64,000 nucleotides of DNA from Methanocella arvoryzae MRE50 (GTDB lineage Archaea; Halobacteriota; Methanocellia; Methanocellales; Methanocellaceae): assembly GCF_000063445.1 (NCBI RefSeq), contig NC_009464.1, forward strand, positions 2,232,001 through 2,296,000, given 5' to 3'. The notes beneath the pieces are model-generated. The model had not been told where the DNA came from. It searched no databases and saw only the letters and a program-made list of their open reading frames with translations. Positions within the stretch are counted from its first letter, which is position 1; each line of letters starts with the position of its first letter. Below are positions 25,380-34,439 of this stretch, one piece after another. The position numbers and the translations under genes are program-made.

Positions 25380-26537
25380 TCACAGGTCGAAATCGTGGCT
25401 TTCCTGGCCTTCCGCCGCCATCTCGGGGACTACGATGCCGAAGTAGTGGGTGACGAGGACGAGGACGATGGCGCCGAGGAACAGCCCCGAGATGCCGAAG
25501 ACGAGGGGGCCGAGAACATACGCGAACATGAGCAGGCCGGAGTGTACCTGGCCTCTAGCCATGAATGGCTGGATCACGAAAGACGGGATGGTCAGGACGA
25601 ACACGAAGATGGCGAGGACCATGAACAGGAAGTACCCGAAGTGGGTGAACAAAGTGCCCGCTATCAGGCTGCTGATCAACAGGTACAAGAACAGCGGGCC
25701 TGCCACCAGCCACATGCCCACGATGGGTATGAGCGCAGAAACGCCGCACAGTATTCCGAGCAGGATGGGGGAGGGGATCTGGAGCGACGGCACCGGGGCG
25801 AAGATGCTCAGCCCCTCGAAGACGACTGCCGCTATGATGGCGAAGAAGACGATGCTGAGCAGGTTGCCGAAGAACAGCTTCTGCAAGTCGGCGTCCACGG
25901 CGCTGGCGTACCGGGGCAGCAGCCTGTTATGCTCGTCCATGAGCTTCGGGAAGGTGCCGGCAAACCACCGCTGCATGTGGGCATCTTCCTTGAGCATGTA
26001 GAAGCCCACGAGGAAGATGATGAACAGCTTGAATGCGATGTCTACGATCGTGCTCCCGGTGGAAAAAGCGATCGCCTGTAGCAGAGGCAGGTTACCGGAG
26101 TACCCGGATATCGTCTTATACCAGTCCTGCCTGGTGATGTCCGTGACGCTCTCCAGCGTGAAGTTGCCGCTGGTCAAGTTGCTGTGCAGCTGGGAAAACG
26201 ACGTGGTCATGTTGGTCAGCGGCCCGGAGGGCAGCGCCGCCGTCAGCCCGTAGCTGTTGACCACCGCCATCAGCTGGGACATGCCCACCAGCAGCGTGTA
26301 GGCGATGAGGATGATCAGGGGCAGCGCCAGCATGAGCAGGCTTACGCTGACCAGAATGCCCTCGTTCTTTATGTACCGGCTCAGCCACTGCTTGATTGGC
26401 CGGGTAATGTAGTATACAAAGATGCCGTAGACGAACACGTCGAGGAACGGCCGCAGGATCCATACCAGGAGCAAAACGAGCGCTATGCCCAGAAGCAGCC
26501 ATTTGGCCTTGAATACCTTGGAGATTAAGCCTGCCAC
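25380..26537 (-). CDS. AI-2E family transporter (PerM/UPF0118), paralogue 1
   Basis: The 385-residue protein has the layout of the AI-2E family: two N-terminal helices, a non-membrane middle region (about 90-145), then five to six helices, with LGILCGVSALIPIVGMW and GPLVFGISGLFLGAIVLVLVTH segments typical of the family. Members export varied small molecules or ions, so the substrate is not known. A near-identically organised paralogue of the same length lies at 26798-27955. The two flank a small zinc-finger gene on the opposite strand. Transcription probably begins in the 47-base divergent gap. Confidence 0.85.
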   Translation of the reverse strand: MAGLISKVFKAKWLLLGIALVLLLVWILRPFLDVFVYGIFVYYITRPIKQWLSRYIKNEGILVSVSLLMLALPLIILIAYTLLVGMSQLMAVVNSYGLTAALPSGPLTNMTTSFSQLHSNLTSGNFTLESVTDITRQDWYKTISGYSGNLPLLQAIAFSTGSTIVDIAFKLFIIFLVGFYMLKEDAHMQRWFAGTFPKLMDEHNRLLPRYASAVDADLQKLFFGNLLSIVFFAIIAAVVFEGLSIFAPVPSLQIPSPILLGILCGVSALIPIVGMWLVAGPLFLYLLISSLIAGTLFTHFGYFLFMVLAIFVFVLTIPSFVIQPFMARGQVHSGLLMFAYVLGPLVFGISGLFLGAIVLVLVTHYFGIVVPEMAAEGQESHDFDL

Positions 26538-26548
26538 GAGAATATAAT

Positions 26549-26562
26549 AATGTTTATAAACC
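26549..26562 (+). promoter_or_regulatory. TATA-like element of the small zinc-finger gene
   Basis: TGTTTATAAACC lies about 28 bases before the ATG at 26585, predicting a leaderless transcript. The sequence is itself nearly palindromic, so it could serve both this gene and the divergent transporter. Confidence 0.4.
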
Positions 26563-26584
26563 TTAAAAAAGTTATGTAGATGCC

Positions 26585-26773
26585 ATGAGCGACTTTTTTA
26601 AAGGCAAGAAATGCTCGATCTGCGGCAAAGACGCCACCTGCGCCCACTTCGGCAGGTTCCTCTGCGGCTCTAAAGAGTGCATCGACGAAGCCCGGGAATC
26701 CAAAGAATGCGTGGGCAAGACCATGGGCCCGCAGGGTCCGGTCAGCGCCAAAGACCTGCTCAAGAAGCCTTAA
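26585..26773 (+). CDS. small Cys-rich zinc-binding protein
   Basis: This 62-residue protein carries C-x2-C at residues 10-13, C-x-H at 19-21, C-x4-C at 27-32 and a last Cys at 42, a pattern fit for one or two zinc sites. The C-terminal 20 residues are polar. No family can be named with certainty. A TATA-like element and a leaderless start suit a real gene. It lies between two AI-2E-type transporter paralogues on the opposite strand and is convergent with the downstream one, 25 bases away. Confidence 0.7.
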   Translation: MSDFFKGKKCSICGKDATCAHFGRFLCGSKECIDEARESKECVGKTMGPQGPVSAKDLLKKP

Positions 26774-26797
26774 TAGTCCGGGCTACCCTGGCAGGGC

Positions 26798-27955
26798 TTA
26801 CAGGTGTAAGTCATGCTTCTCGTGCCCTCCCCTGGCCATCTCGGGGACCACTACGCGGAAGTAGTGGGTGACGAGGACGAGGACGATGGCGCCGAGGAAC
26901 AGCCCCGAGATGCCGAAGACGATGGGCCCGAGGGTGTAGGCGAACATGAGGAGGCCTATGTGGAGTTTCCCGTGGCCTACGTATGGTCGGATCAGGAGTT
27001 CGGGCAGCGTCTGCACGAAGAGAAGTATTGAGATCACGATGACGAGGAAGTACGCAAGGTTCGGCATCAGGGTGCCGGCCATGAGGCTTCCGATGGCCAG
27101 GTAGGCCAGCAGCGGCGCAACTACCAGCCACATCCCGATCACCGGCAGCAGTGCAGAGGCGCCGCACAGTATTCCGAGCAGGATTGGGGAGGGGATCTGG
27201 AGCGACGGCACAGGGGCGAAGACGCTCAGCAGCTGAAAGACGACAGCCGCGACCACCGAGAAGATGACGATGCTGAGCAGGTTGCCGAAGAAGATCGCCT
27301 GCAGGTCAGCATCGACTGCCTTGCAGTACCTGATGAAAACACCGTTATGCTCTTCGATCAGCCGGGGGAAAGTATTGCAGAACCACTCCTTGAGGCGGTT
27401 GTCGTCTTTAAGCAGGTAATAGGCGACTACGAATACGAGGAAGAGCCTCAACAGTATGTCCACGAAGGTCGTGCCTGCCGCTATGATGATCTGCTCGACT
27501 TCAGGCAGCCAGCCGGAGTACCCGGAGAGCGCCTGGTACATCTGCTCCGGGGTCAGGTTAGCGAGATCGACCTCGGTGAGCCGGCCGGCAGAGAGGTTGC
27601 TGTGCATGCTTGAAAAGGAAGCCGTGACGTTCGCCAGTATCCCTGCCGGTATCGCCGACATCAGCCCCTGGTCGTCGACAACGGCGAGCAGCTGGGACAT
27701 GCCGATCAGCAGCGTGTAGGCCACGACGAGTATCAGCGGCAGGATCAGCAAAGTCAGGCAGGCAGTCACCAGCAGCGTCTCGTTCCTGATGTGCCGGCTC
27801 AGCCTGTTTTTGATCGGCCGGGAAATATAGTAGATGAAGATGCCGTAGACGACTATATCGAAGAAAGACCTCATGATCCAGAACAGCAGCAGCGTCAAGG
27901 CTATGCCGATCAGAAGCCATTTCGCCCGGTAAATCTTCCCCAGTAAGCCAGACAC
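26798..27955 (-). CDS. AI-2E family transporter (PerM/UPF0118), paralogue 2
   Basis: It has the same length (385 aa) and layout as the protein at 25380-26537, and many segments are shared (SPILLGILCGASALLPVIGMW, GPIVFGISGLFLGAIVLVLVTHYF). The middle extracellular or cytosolic region is the most divergent part. The pair arose by duplication; the small zinc protein lies between the copies. The substrate is unknown. Confidence 0.85.
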   Translation of the reverse strand: MSGLLGKIYRAKWLLIGIALTLLLFWIMRSFFDIVVYGIFIYYISRPIKNRLSRHIRNETLLVTACLTLLILPLILVVAYTLLIGMSQLLAVVDDQGLMSAIPAGILANVTASFSSMHSNLSAGRLTEVDLANLTPEQMYQALSGYSGWLPEVEQIIIAAGTTFVDILLRLFLVFVVAYYLLKDDNRLKEWFCNTFPRLIEEHNGVFIRYCKAVDADLQAIFFGNLLSIVIFSVVAAVVFQLLSVFAPVPSLQIPSPILLGILCGASALLPVIGMWLVVAPLLAYLAIGSLMAGTLMPNLAYFLVIVISILLFVQTLPELLIRPYVGHGKLHIGLLMFAYTLGPIVFGISGLFLGAIVLVLVTHYFRVVVPEMARGGHEKHDLHL

Positions 27956-28153
27956 GTCAGTAAAAATGCATATAATGGTTAAATACCTTATGTAATTGCC
28001 TTAAAATGAATTACGAAGTTAAATCTGACTCTGATTTGCGAATGGGCTTTAACCAAATCATATTCAAGTGCTTGCACTCATATTCCCGGATGCCCGGAAC
28101 ACTCTACCAGTGATATCGCAAAAAGGAGTAAAAAGGAAGACTATGGCATCACC

Positions 28154-29650
28154 TCAAAGGGAGATGCCGTAGATTTCCCCGTACTTCTCTTTCGCGTAGC
28201 GAATGAAGTGGTCCTCGGAAGGCTTTTCGCCAGTGGCGTTCTCGATCAGGTCCGAGGCGCAGTAGCGTTTACCGTGCCTGTGCACGTTGGCCCGGAGCCA
28301 GTCGAGGAGTGTTCTCGTATCGCCGGAGGCGATCCTGTCCTCCAGGCCGGGGATCTTCCGCCTGGCGGTGTTCCATAGCTGGGCGGCGTACAGGTTGCCC
28401 AGAGCGTACGTGGGGAAGTACCCGAACGAGCCCCACGCCCAGTGGACGTCCTGCAGGCAGCCCCGGGCATCGTCGGGGACTTCGATACCGAGGTACTGCT
28501 CGAACCGGTCGTTCCAGAACTCAGGTATCTCGCCCGCCTTCAGCCTGCCTTCGAAGATAGCGGACTCGATCTCGTACCGGAGCATGACGTGCAGGTTATA
28601 AGTCAGCTCGTCCGCATCCACCCGGATGTGAGACGGCCTGACCTTGTTGATGCCGCGGTGGAACGCCTTGAGAGAAAGCCTCTTCATGCCCGGGAAGGTC
28701 AGCTGCATCTGTGGATAGTAAAACGTCCAGAACGGCAGGCTGCGGCCCACGATGTTTTCCCACAGCCTCGACTGGGACTCGTGGATGCCCAGCGAAACCG
28801 ATTCAGCCAGCGGGGTGCCATAATACTTCTCCCTGAAGCCCTGCTCGTACAGCGCGTGGCCGGTCTCGTGGATGGCGGGGAAGATGGCGTAGACTGGATT
28901 CTCTTCCTCGTACTTGACAGTGATGCGGACGTCCCTCGCCGAACCAGTGGTAAAGGGGTGGGCGGAGATATCTATGCGCCCGCAGTTCAGGTCGTAGCCG
29001 ATCCCGAGGCACAGGTTCGTGATGAACCTGCGCTGCACGTCCCACGGGTAGCGGACCGACGGCATGGCACACTTCGGCTCTGGAGCGTTCAGGACCTTAT
29101 CCACCACGGGCACGAGCTTAGCTTTCAGCCGGGAAAAAAGCCCGTCCAGCTCCGCCGATCTCATGCAAGGCTCATATTCGTCGAGCAGAGCGTCGTACGG
29201 CCGATCCTCATAACCCACGTGCTCCGCCTCCTTCACCTTGAGATCGATCATCTTTTTGAGCCAGGGTGCCATGATCTTGAAGTCGCTTTCCTTCCGGGCC
29301 CTCGCCCACGCCTCCACTGACATGGAGCCGGTATGAGCGATCTCCTTGACGAGCTCCACAGGCATGCTCGACGCACGCTGCCACTTGCGCTCCGTCTCCC
29401 GCAGGATCACCTGGCCATCTGCCGAGAGTTCCTGCTTTTTCAGGGCTTTGATCAGGCTGCCCATCTTCTTAGACGTCAGCCGCTCATGAATGATCCCGAT
29501 AATGGCCGCCTTCTGCCTCGCCCGGTCCGGGGCGCCGCCCGAAGGCATGTAAGTCTGCTCGTCCCACCCGAGAACGCTGACAACCTGCTCAAGCGTGCTC
29601 AGGTCTCTGACCATCTCTAAGAATTCCTTGTACTCCTTACTCGCTGGCAT
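28154..29650 (-). CDS. carboxypeptidase Taq (M32 metallopeptidase)
   Basis: M32 enzymes remove C-terminal residues with a broad preference. The zinc motif HETGH is at residues 261-265, followed by the downstream HES motif (GIHESQSRLWEN) supplying the third ligand region, with DISAHPFTTG and DELTYNLHVMLRYE as further family signatures. Length (498 aa) is standard. The ATG at 29650 is preferred over a TTG at 29659. It is divergent from the GNAT gene. No operon partner is evident. Confidence 0.93.
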   Translation of the reverse strand: MPASKEYKEFLEMVRDLSTLEQVVSVLGWDEQTYMPSGGAPDRARQKAAIIGIIHERLTSKKMGSLIKALKKQELSADGQVILRETERKWQRASSMPVELVKEIAHTGSMSVEAWARARKESDFKIMAPWLKKMIDLKVKEAEHVGYEDRPYDALLDEYEPCMRSAELDGLFSRLKAKLVPVVDKVLNAPEPKCAMPSVRYPWDVQRRFITNLCLGIGYDLNCGRIDISAHPFTTGSARDVRITVKYEEENPVYAIFPAIHETGHALYEQGFREKYYGTPLAESVSLGIHESQSRLWENIVGRSLPFWTFYYPQMQLTFPGMKRLSLKAFHRGINKVRPSHIRVDADELTYNLHVMLRYEIESAIFEGRLKAGEIPEFWNDRFEQYLGIEVPDDARGCLQDVHWAWGSFGYFPTYALGNLYAAQLWNTARRKIPGLEDRIASGDTRTLLDWLRANVHRHGKRYCASDLIENATGEKPSEDHFIRYAKEKYGEIYGISL

Positions 29651-29758
29651 TAGCCCCAACTTTCGGGTTAATCAGACATGAACTTTCGGGCGAAGCCCGG
29701 CAGGAAGAGCGGTAAAGGTTGATATATACGACGAGTAATGATGGTTGAGACAGGGGAA

Positions 29759-30316
29759 ATGAAGATCGAGATAAGGGCAGAACGGGCCGGTGACGAAGCG
29801 TCTATCCGAGAAGTCGGCTTCCTCGCTTTCGGGGATGACGGCAACATCTGCATCGTCGACGTCCTGCGAAAATCGCCGTCATACGACAGGGAGCTATCCC
29901 TCGTATCCGTCATCTCCGACAGTATTGTCGGCCCCGACAGTATTGTCGGCCCCGACAGTATTGTCGGCCATATCCTGTTCAACCCGATGGTGATCCGGAC
30001 CCCGGACGGCGAAGTGCCTGCCCTGTACCTCGGCCCCATCGCCGTCAGGCCTGAGCTTCAGCGGCAGGGCATCGGCTCGGCGCTCATGCGGGCGGGGCTG
30101 GAAAAATGCAGGGAGAAAGGGCACCGGATCGTTTTACTCTCCGGTCACCCAGAATACTATCCCCGGTTCGGCTTTACGCCGGCCAGAGACAGGGGATTGG
30201 AAGCGCCAGAGTGGATACCAGATGAGGCATTCATGGTGCTCGAACTTGTGCCGGGTGCCTTGAACGGCGTACGCGGAACGGCTATAATACCTTACGAGTT
30301 CCCCGAATCGGAGTAA
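29759..30316 (+). CDS. GNAT family N-acetyltransferase with an in-frame 18-bp tandem repeat
   Basis: The protein has the GNAT fold: an N-terminal IRAERAGDEASIREV strand-helix, GPIAVRPELQRQGIGSALM as the acetyl-CoA loop (Q/R-x2-G-x-G) near residue 100, and HPEYYPRFGF near 135. It resembles YhbS-type enzymes; the acceptor is unknown. Between the second and third core strands it contains three copies of DSIVGP/H, coded by an 18-bp direct repeat, which look like a slippage insertion. An ATG pair at 29738 is possible, but a GATATATACG TATA element at 29721 predicts a transcript start near 29752, so the ATG at 29759 is preferred. Confidence 0.85.
   Translation: MKIEIRAERAGDEASIREVGFLAFGDDGNICIVDVLRKSPSYDRELSLVSVISDSIVGPDSIVGPDSIVGHILFNPMVIRTPDGEVPALYLGPIAVRPELQRQGIGSALMRAGLEKCREKGHRIVLLSGHPEYYPRFGFTPARDRGLEAPEWIPDEAFMVLELVPGALNGVRGTAIIPYEFPESE
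29918..29968 (+). repeat. 18-bp direct repeat, about 2.8 copies, inside the GNAT gene
   Basis: The unit GACAGTATTGTCGGCCCC occurs at 29918, 29936 and 29954 (the last copy lacks its final bases). The unit encodes DSIVGP and stays in frame. Each unit holds an imperfect palindrome, CCGACAGTATTGTCGG. Confidence 0.9.
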
Positions 30317-30355
30317 CGATGCATCTTATGCCAGTGAACGTAAACGATCGCCAGT

Positions 30356-31231
30356 TTATAGCACTAATTTAGCGACGTTATACCCTTTTCTGGCGCCGAT
30401 GGCCGCCGCAACCGTTTCGCACTTGGCCCGGAGCAGGTAGGCCATGTTTTTGAACCCGCGCTCGCCCAGCGACTCGTAGTTGGCCATGCCCTTGCTGATG
30501 ATGAGCGGATACGTCTCCAGCGCCTCGATCAGCTCGGCCGGGGCTTCCTCGAGGCTGACTCCCACGGCGTTGGAGCCAGTAGTCAGCACCCTGTCGACCT
30601 TTTTGTCCAGGCCCATGCGGACCACGTCTTCCATGGTGACGTCGGTCAGTATGTACTCTCCCCTGACAACTAAAGTGACCTTTGCGCCGAGAGCCTTCAG
30701 CTCCTCGATGAGCAGTTCGTCGAAGTAGATCTCGCCGCAGTTGTCGACAATGTAGAGAACGTCGCTGTTCATGGCGAGCTTCCTGATCTCCGCCGTGTGG
30801 TCGATGTCAAGGCCCTGCTCCACCATTCTCTCGTAGAAAGCCATGAAGTCCCCGGTTTCCACGTCATGCCCCTGCACTCCGAAGTCGAAGGTGTTGCCGA
30901 TGATGGTGGCCAGCACTGCGAGCCGGAATCTCTCTTCGGGCATCAGCCCGTCCATCTGCTGCCTGACATAAGGCACGGCCTCCATGGCCAGCTTGTTGCT
31001 CAGGATCTTCAGCTCCCTGTACGGGTCCTTATCGCCCAGGATATTGTAGGCTTTCCGGTGGATGCCCGTGGAAATTTTGATGGCGTCAGCGCCGGGGTAG
31101 AAGTTCTCGTTCAGGAACTCGAGGCCTCCCTGTACTGCCTTGAACCGCAGCTCGGGGTCTTTCGTCGAAAGCTCCGCCTCGTAGAGCACCCTGTTGAGCA
31201 GGCAGGGCGCGCACTGTGGACTCGTCTTCAT
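30356..31231 (-). CDS. DUF89/ARMT1-type metal-dependent phosphatase
   Basis: The family contains damage-control phosphatases acting on phosphometabolites with a divalent metal. Seen here are the archaeal N-terminal C-x2-C (residues 7-10), GNTFDFGVQGHD near 120, the metal site DNCGEIYFDELL near 168, and SKGMANYESLGE near 250. Length (291 aa) fits the archaeal subgroup. It converges on the GNAT gene with a 39-base gap. The natural substrate is not known. Confidence 0.88.
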   Translation of the reverse strand: MKTSPQCAPCLLNRVLYEAELSTKDPELRFKAVQGGLEFLNENFYPGADAIKISTGIHRKAYNILGDKDPYRELKILSNKLAMEAVPYVRQQMDGLMPEERFRLAVLATIIGNTFDFGVQGHDVETGDFMAFYERMVEQGLDIDHTAEIRKLAMNSDVLYIVDNCGEIYFDELLIEELKALGAKVTLVVRGEYILTDVTMEDVVRMGLDKKVDRVLTTGSNAVGVSLEEAPAELIEALETYPLIISKGMANYESLGERGFKNMAYLLRAKCETVAAAIGARKGYNVAKLVL

Positions 31232-31327
31232 GGTATCAGGAGTCAGAGTGGAGTTTGATCAAAAATACTTTTCCGGACGGTAAATTGCTGCGGGGCATAC
31301 CGTCAGCATCCGGATACAATCCCCTAT

Positions 31328-31342
31328 GAATTTTATATATTT
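31328..31342 (+). promoter_or_regulatory. TATA element of the GT4 gene
   Basis: TTTTATATATTTATG lies 25-35 bases upstream of the ATG at 31365. This argues against the in-frame ATG at 31326, which would lie in front of the promoter. Confidence 0.5.
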
Positions 31343-31364
31343 ATGGGGCCAATCAACTACAGCC

Positions 31365-32525
31365 ATGGAATCTCTGCGCATCGCCATGTTCTCCTGGGAG
31401 AGCCTCTACGGCCTGAAAGTCGGAGGGATCGCCCCTCACGTCACCGGGCTGGCGGAGGCGCTGGCCGGCCGGGGCCACGAGGTGCACGTGTTCACCCGGG
31501 ACGGGGGCTGCGGGCCATACGATATCGTCAACGACGTGAGGTACCACAGGGTTTCATGCAGCACTTGCAGCGGGATCGTAGGCCAGATGGACCGGATGTG
31601 CGGGGACATGGCAGAGCAGTTGCTCGCGACAGAGCGGCTGGCCGGGAAGTTCGACGTACTGCACGGCCACGACTGGCATCCCGTAACCGCGCTGGCGAGG
31701 CTGAAGAGCAAGGCCCGCCGGGACTTCGTCTTCACGTTTCACTCCACCGAATGGGGACGCAACGGCAACAGACATTCTGGCACCTACGAGCACGCAGAAA
31801 TTTCTCACCGGGAGTGGCTGGCCGGCTACGAGGCGAAGGCTATAATCGTCACTTCTCCCATCCTGAAGCGGGAAGTCCGGTCGCTTTATCGTATTCCGTC
31901 AGAAAAGCTGCACCTGATCCCCAACGGCATCACTCCGGGCACTGTCCGCCGCTCTGTCGACGCAGGAGAGATCAAGCGAAAGTACGGGATCCATCCATTC
32001 GCGCCCATGGCGCTGTTCGTGGGCAGGATGAGGTACCAGAAAGGCCCCGACCTGCTAGTGGAGGCGGTGCCCCACGTACTGCGCAGGCGGTGGGACGTGA
32101 AGTTCCTGTTCGCAGGCGAGGGCGACCACCGGGAAGCCTGCCAGCGAATGGCGCACGAGCTCGGGATAGCCGAGTCCTGCCGGTTCCCCGGCTACGTTCC
32201 TGACGACGACCTCAAGGACCTGTATAACGCCTGCGATCTGCTCGTGGTGCCGTCGAGGAACGAGCCCTTCGGCATCGTGGTACTGGAGGCCTGGGACGCC
32301 GGCAAGCCCGTCATCGGCACCGACGCAGTCCCCCTCATCGACAACTTCGTCAACGGCATCAAAGCCCGGCTGTATCCTGAATCACTCGCCTGGTGCATCA
32401 ATGAGGTGATCGGCAAGCCGAAGGCGCTACAGTGGATGGGCGCCCAGGGGCGGAAGATGATTGAAAGAGTATACAACTGGGGCAGTGTGGCTGAGAAGAC
32501 GGAAAGAGTGTACAGGAGTCTGTAA
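31365..32525 (+). CDS. GT4 family glycosyltransferase, glycogen-synthase-like
   Basis: This is a GT-B glycosyltransferase. The N-terminal domain has FSWESLYGLKVGGIAPHV (donor loop) and GHDWHPV; the C-terminal domain has LFVGRMRYQKGPDLL and the E-x7-E motif NEPFGIVVLEAWDAGKPVIG. Residue count is 386 from the ATG that follows the TATA element. It could make glycogen or act on lipid or protein glycans; the sequence does not decide. No partner gene lies beside it. Confidence 0.88.
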   Translation: MESLRIAMFSWESLYGLKVGGIAPHVTGLAEALAGRGHEVHVFTRDGGCGPYDIVNDVRYHRVSCSTCSGIVGQMDRMCGDMAEQLLATERLAGKFDVLHGHDWHPVTALARLKSKARRDFVFTFHSTEWGRNGNRHSGTYEHAEISHREWLAGYEAKAIIVTSPILKREVRSLYRIPSEKLHLIPNGITPGTVRRSVDAGEIKRKYGIHPFAPMALFVGRMRYQKGPDLLVEAVPHVLRRRWDVKFLFAGEGDHREACQRMAHELGIAESCRFPGYVPDDDLKDLYNACDLLVVPSRNEPFGIVVLEAWDAGKPVIGTDAVPLIDNFVNGIKARLYPESLAWCINEVIGKPKALQWMGAQGRKMIERVYNWGSVAEKTERVYRSL

Positions 32526-32598
32526 CCTACTAGTAGTCGGACAGGTTAAAGGGCCATATCACAAGCCTTATTAGTTTCATGATCTTAACACTAAGTCT

Positions 32599-33375
32599 AT
32601 GAAGCTACCAGAGTGGGACGATCTATCGAGCCTTGAGAAGGGTGCCCTGACGATGGCCACAATAATAGTCGGAGCCTTACTGGTAGTTACCGGATTATAC
32701 TGCCTGATGATCGTATCGATGGTTTACTGGGGAACCACGAATCAAATACCTGGAAAATACACGTACACAGTGACGATTCAGGACCTCAACAGCTGTACCT
32801 CCGACGGCGGGGTCGAGATACTCGTTCCTATACCATATGTAAACGGGCAGCAGGTCTTTTCAGACGAGGAACTCAACGATACCTGCAGAGACTGGCGCTG
32901 CGCGGTGAAGATGACCGATTACGGCAAGATGCTCTCGATAACCTGCCCTAACGAGACGCTGTACAATTTTGGGGTGCGCTACACCAAGAATGCTAATAAC
33001 CTGATACCGGCCAGTTCAGCCAGAGACGTCTTCCCCGGGCCGTATACCGGGACAATCAGTCAGAACTCTGCATTGTTTGACAGAGAGCTGACCGCATATG
33101 AAAGCTCTACCCGGCATGCGCCCGCTTATAAAAACTGGATTAATTATAGCGATCCAGATGGGTGGGCTATTGGTAATACCACAGTAGCTATCAACGGCAA
33201 GATATGGAAACCTGAAAAGCGCAAGTCGATCGTCGTGGACATGTACTTCGAAGCCCTGGGGCCTGTGCCAGATGGCTGCCAGCCCCCACAATACCTATTC
33301 TGCTCTTATGCAGAGATGGAGCAGACAAACAATTCCACCTACTCGCCGGTAGTGCTGAGCTATGGGCCATTCTAG
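32599..33375 (+). CDS. hypothetical protein with one N-terminal membrane anchor
   Basis: A hydrophobic helix at residues 18-45 (ATIIVGALLVVTGLYCLMIV) follows a short cytoplasmic segment; the remaining 210 residues have several N-x-S/T sites and three to four Cys and are presumably outside the cell. No family is recognised. Base composition is somewhat more AT-rich than its neighbours. It is alone, and the downstream gap is a CCTC-type repeat. Confidence 0.6.
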   Translation: MKLPEWDDLSSLEKGALTMATIIVGALLVVTGLYCLMIVSMVYWGTTNQIPGKYTYTVTIQDLNSCTSDGGVEILVPIPYVNGQQVFSDEELNDTCRDWRCAVKMTDYGKMLSITCPNETLYNFGVRYTKNANNLIPASSARDVFPGPYTGTISQNSALFDRELTAYESSTRHAPAYKNWINYSDPDGWAIGNTTVAINGKIWKPEKRKSIVVDMYFEALGPVPDGCQPPQYLFCSYAEMEQTNNSTYSPVVLSYGPF

Positions 33376-33404
33376 TACTCCATGAAAAAATTCAGGAATA
33401 ATAC

Positions 33405-33525
33405 CTCTCAGACCTTTCCACACTCCCCGACCTCCTCTCTGACCTCTCCGCCCTCCCAGACCTCCCGGCCTGAAAATCCTCCCCGGCCTCCCGGGAACTC
33501 CCCGACCTCCAGGTTTTGGGGGCTT
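33405..33525. repeat. Repeat G (GAGGTC words), half copy
   Basis: This pyrimidine-rich stretch is, in reverse complement, closely similar to 59360-59460, with shared strings such as GGGAGTGTGGAAAGGTCTGA and GGGGAGGATTTTCAGG. Only one arm is present. It lies between convergent genes. Confidence 0.65.
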
Positions 33526-33570
33526 CACTTAAAAAACCCTTTTTCAAGAGCCGAATCCTGATTCGATGCC

Positions 33571-34353
33571 TTAGCCGATTGTACTCAGGAATTGTACTAC
33601 TGATCGATGGAATTTAACCGGCTCCTCGTCGTGGATCGTGTGCCCACACTCCGGGAACTCTACCAGCTTCGTGTTCGGCCTTTTCGCCGCCATGTCTCTG
33701 GCATGATCCGTTCCGAGCACCCAGCTCCTGTGGCCGTGTACCAGTAGCGCCGGGCACTTCGAGGCCAGCCAGTCCTGCCACCAGTCGCCGGCGATCAGTT
33801 CCATTGATCTGGCCAGCTTATCGTAGTTGAACCGGAAGCCCCAGCCGTCAGGGTACTCGACAAGGCTCTCCTGGAAGTACGAGTCATTCTTGAAGCCCAT
33901 CTGCTCAGCCCATTCCAGTACATGTCGCATGCTGTCGAAGCGCAGCGGCCAGCCGTGAGTGGCCGGGCCAAACCTGGGGACGACAGCGCCGATATCCTCG
34001 ATGATCAGCGCTTTGACTAGATCAGGCTGCCATGCTGCGAGCTGATATGCGTTCAGGCCGCCCAGCGAATGCCCCAGCACGACTGCGGGCCCGAGGTTCA
34101 GCTTCTTTAAAAAGATGGCAGCATCCCGAACGTAGGCCTCCCTGGAATAATCGTCAGGCTGCTCGCTCCACCCGTGGCCCCGCTGATCGAGGGCGATCAC
34201 CCGCCACTTATTATGCAGCGCTTCAGCCAGCCCGGCAAACGACCGGGCACAGCCGTAGTGGCCATGCAGCGCCAGCAAAGGCTCCCCTTTTCCCCCATAA
34301 TCGACGTACGACAGCCGCACGCCGTCCAGATCTACGAACTGCCTCACAGGCAT
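33571..34353 (-). CDS. alpha/beta hydrolase
   Basis: The protein shows the alpha/beta hydrolase fold with the oxyanion region LLALHGHYG near residue 27, DQRGHGWSEQP near 56, the nucleophile elbow GHSLGG (S96), an acid in LLVHGHRSWVLGTDHA near 216, and the catalytic His in PECGHTIHDEEP near 243. Length is 260 aa. It could be an esterase, lipase or C-C hydrolase; the substrate cannot be told. It is flanked by GAGG/CCTC repeat elements on both sides. Confidence 0.85.
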   Translation of the reverse strand: MPVRQFVDLDGVRLSYVDYGGKGEPLLALHGHYGCARSFAGLAEALHNKWRVIALDQRGHGWSEQPDDYSREAYVRDAAIFLKKLNLGPAVVLGHSLGGLNAYQLAAWQPDLVKALIIEDIGAVVPRFGPATHGWPLRFDSMRHVLEWAEQMGFKNDSYFQESLVEYPDGWGFRFNYDKLARSMELIAGDWWQDWLASKCPALLVHGHRSWVLGTDHARDMAAKRPNTKLVEFPECGHTIHDEEPVKFHRSVVQFLSTIG

Positions 34354-34439
34354 GCCTGCACGTATGGCGCTTACCGCAGATAAAGTATCGGGGTGTCCGG
34401 GGCGAAAGTATAGTTTTTACTGTTACTTTTTGGGCATTA

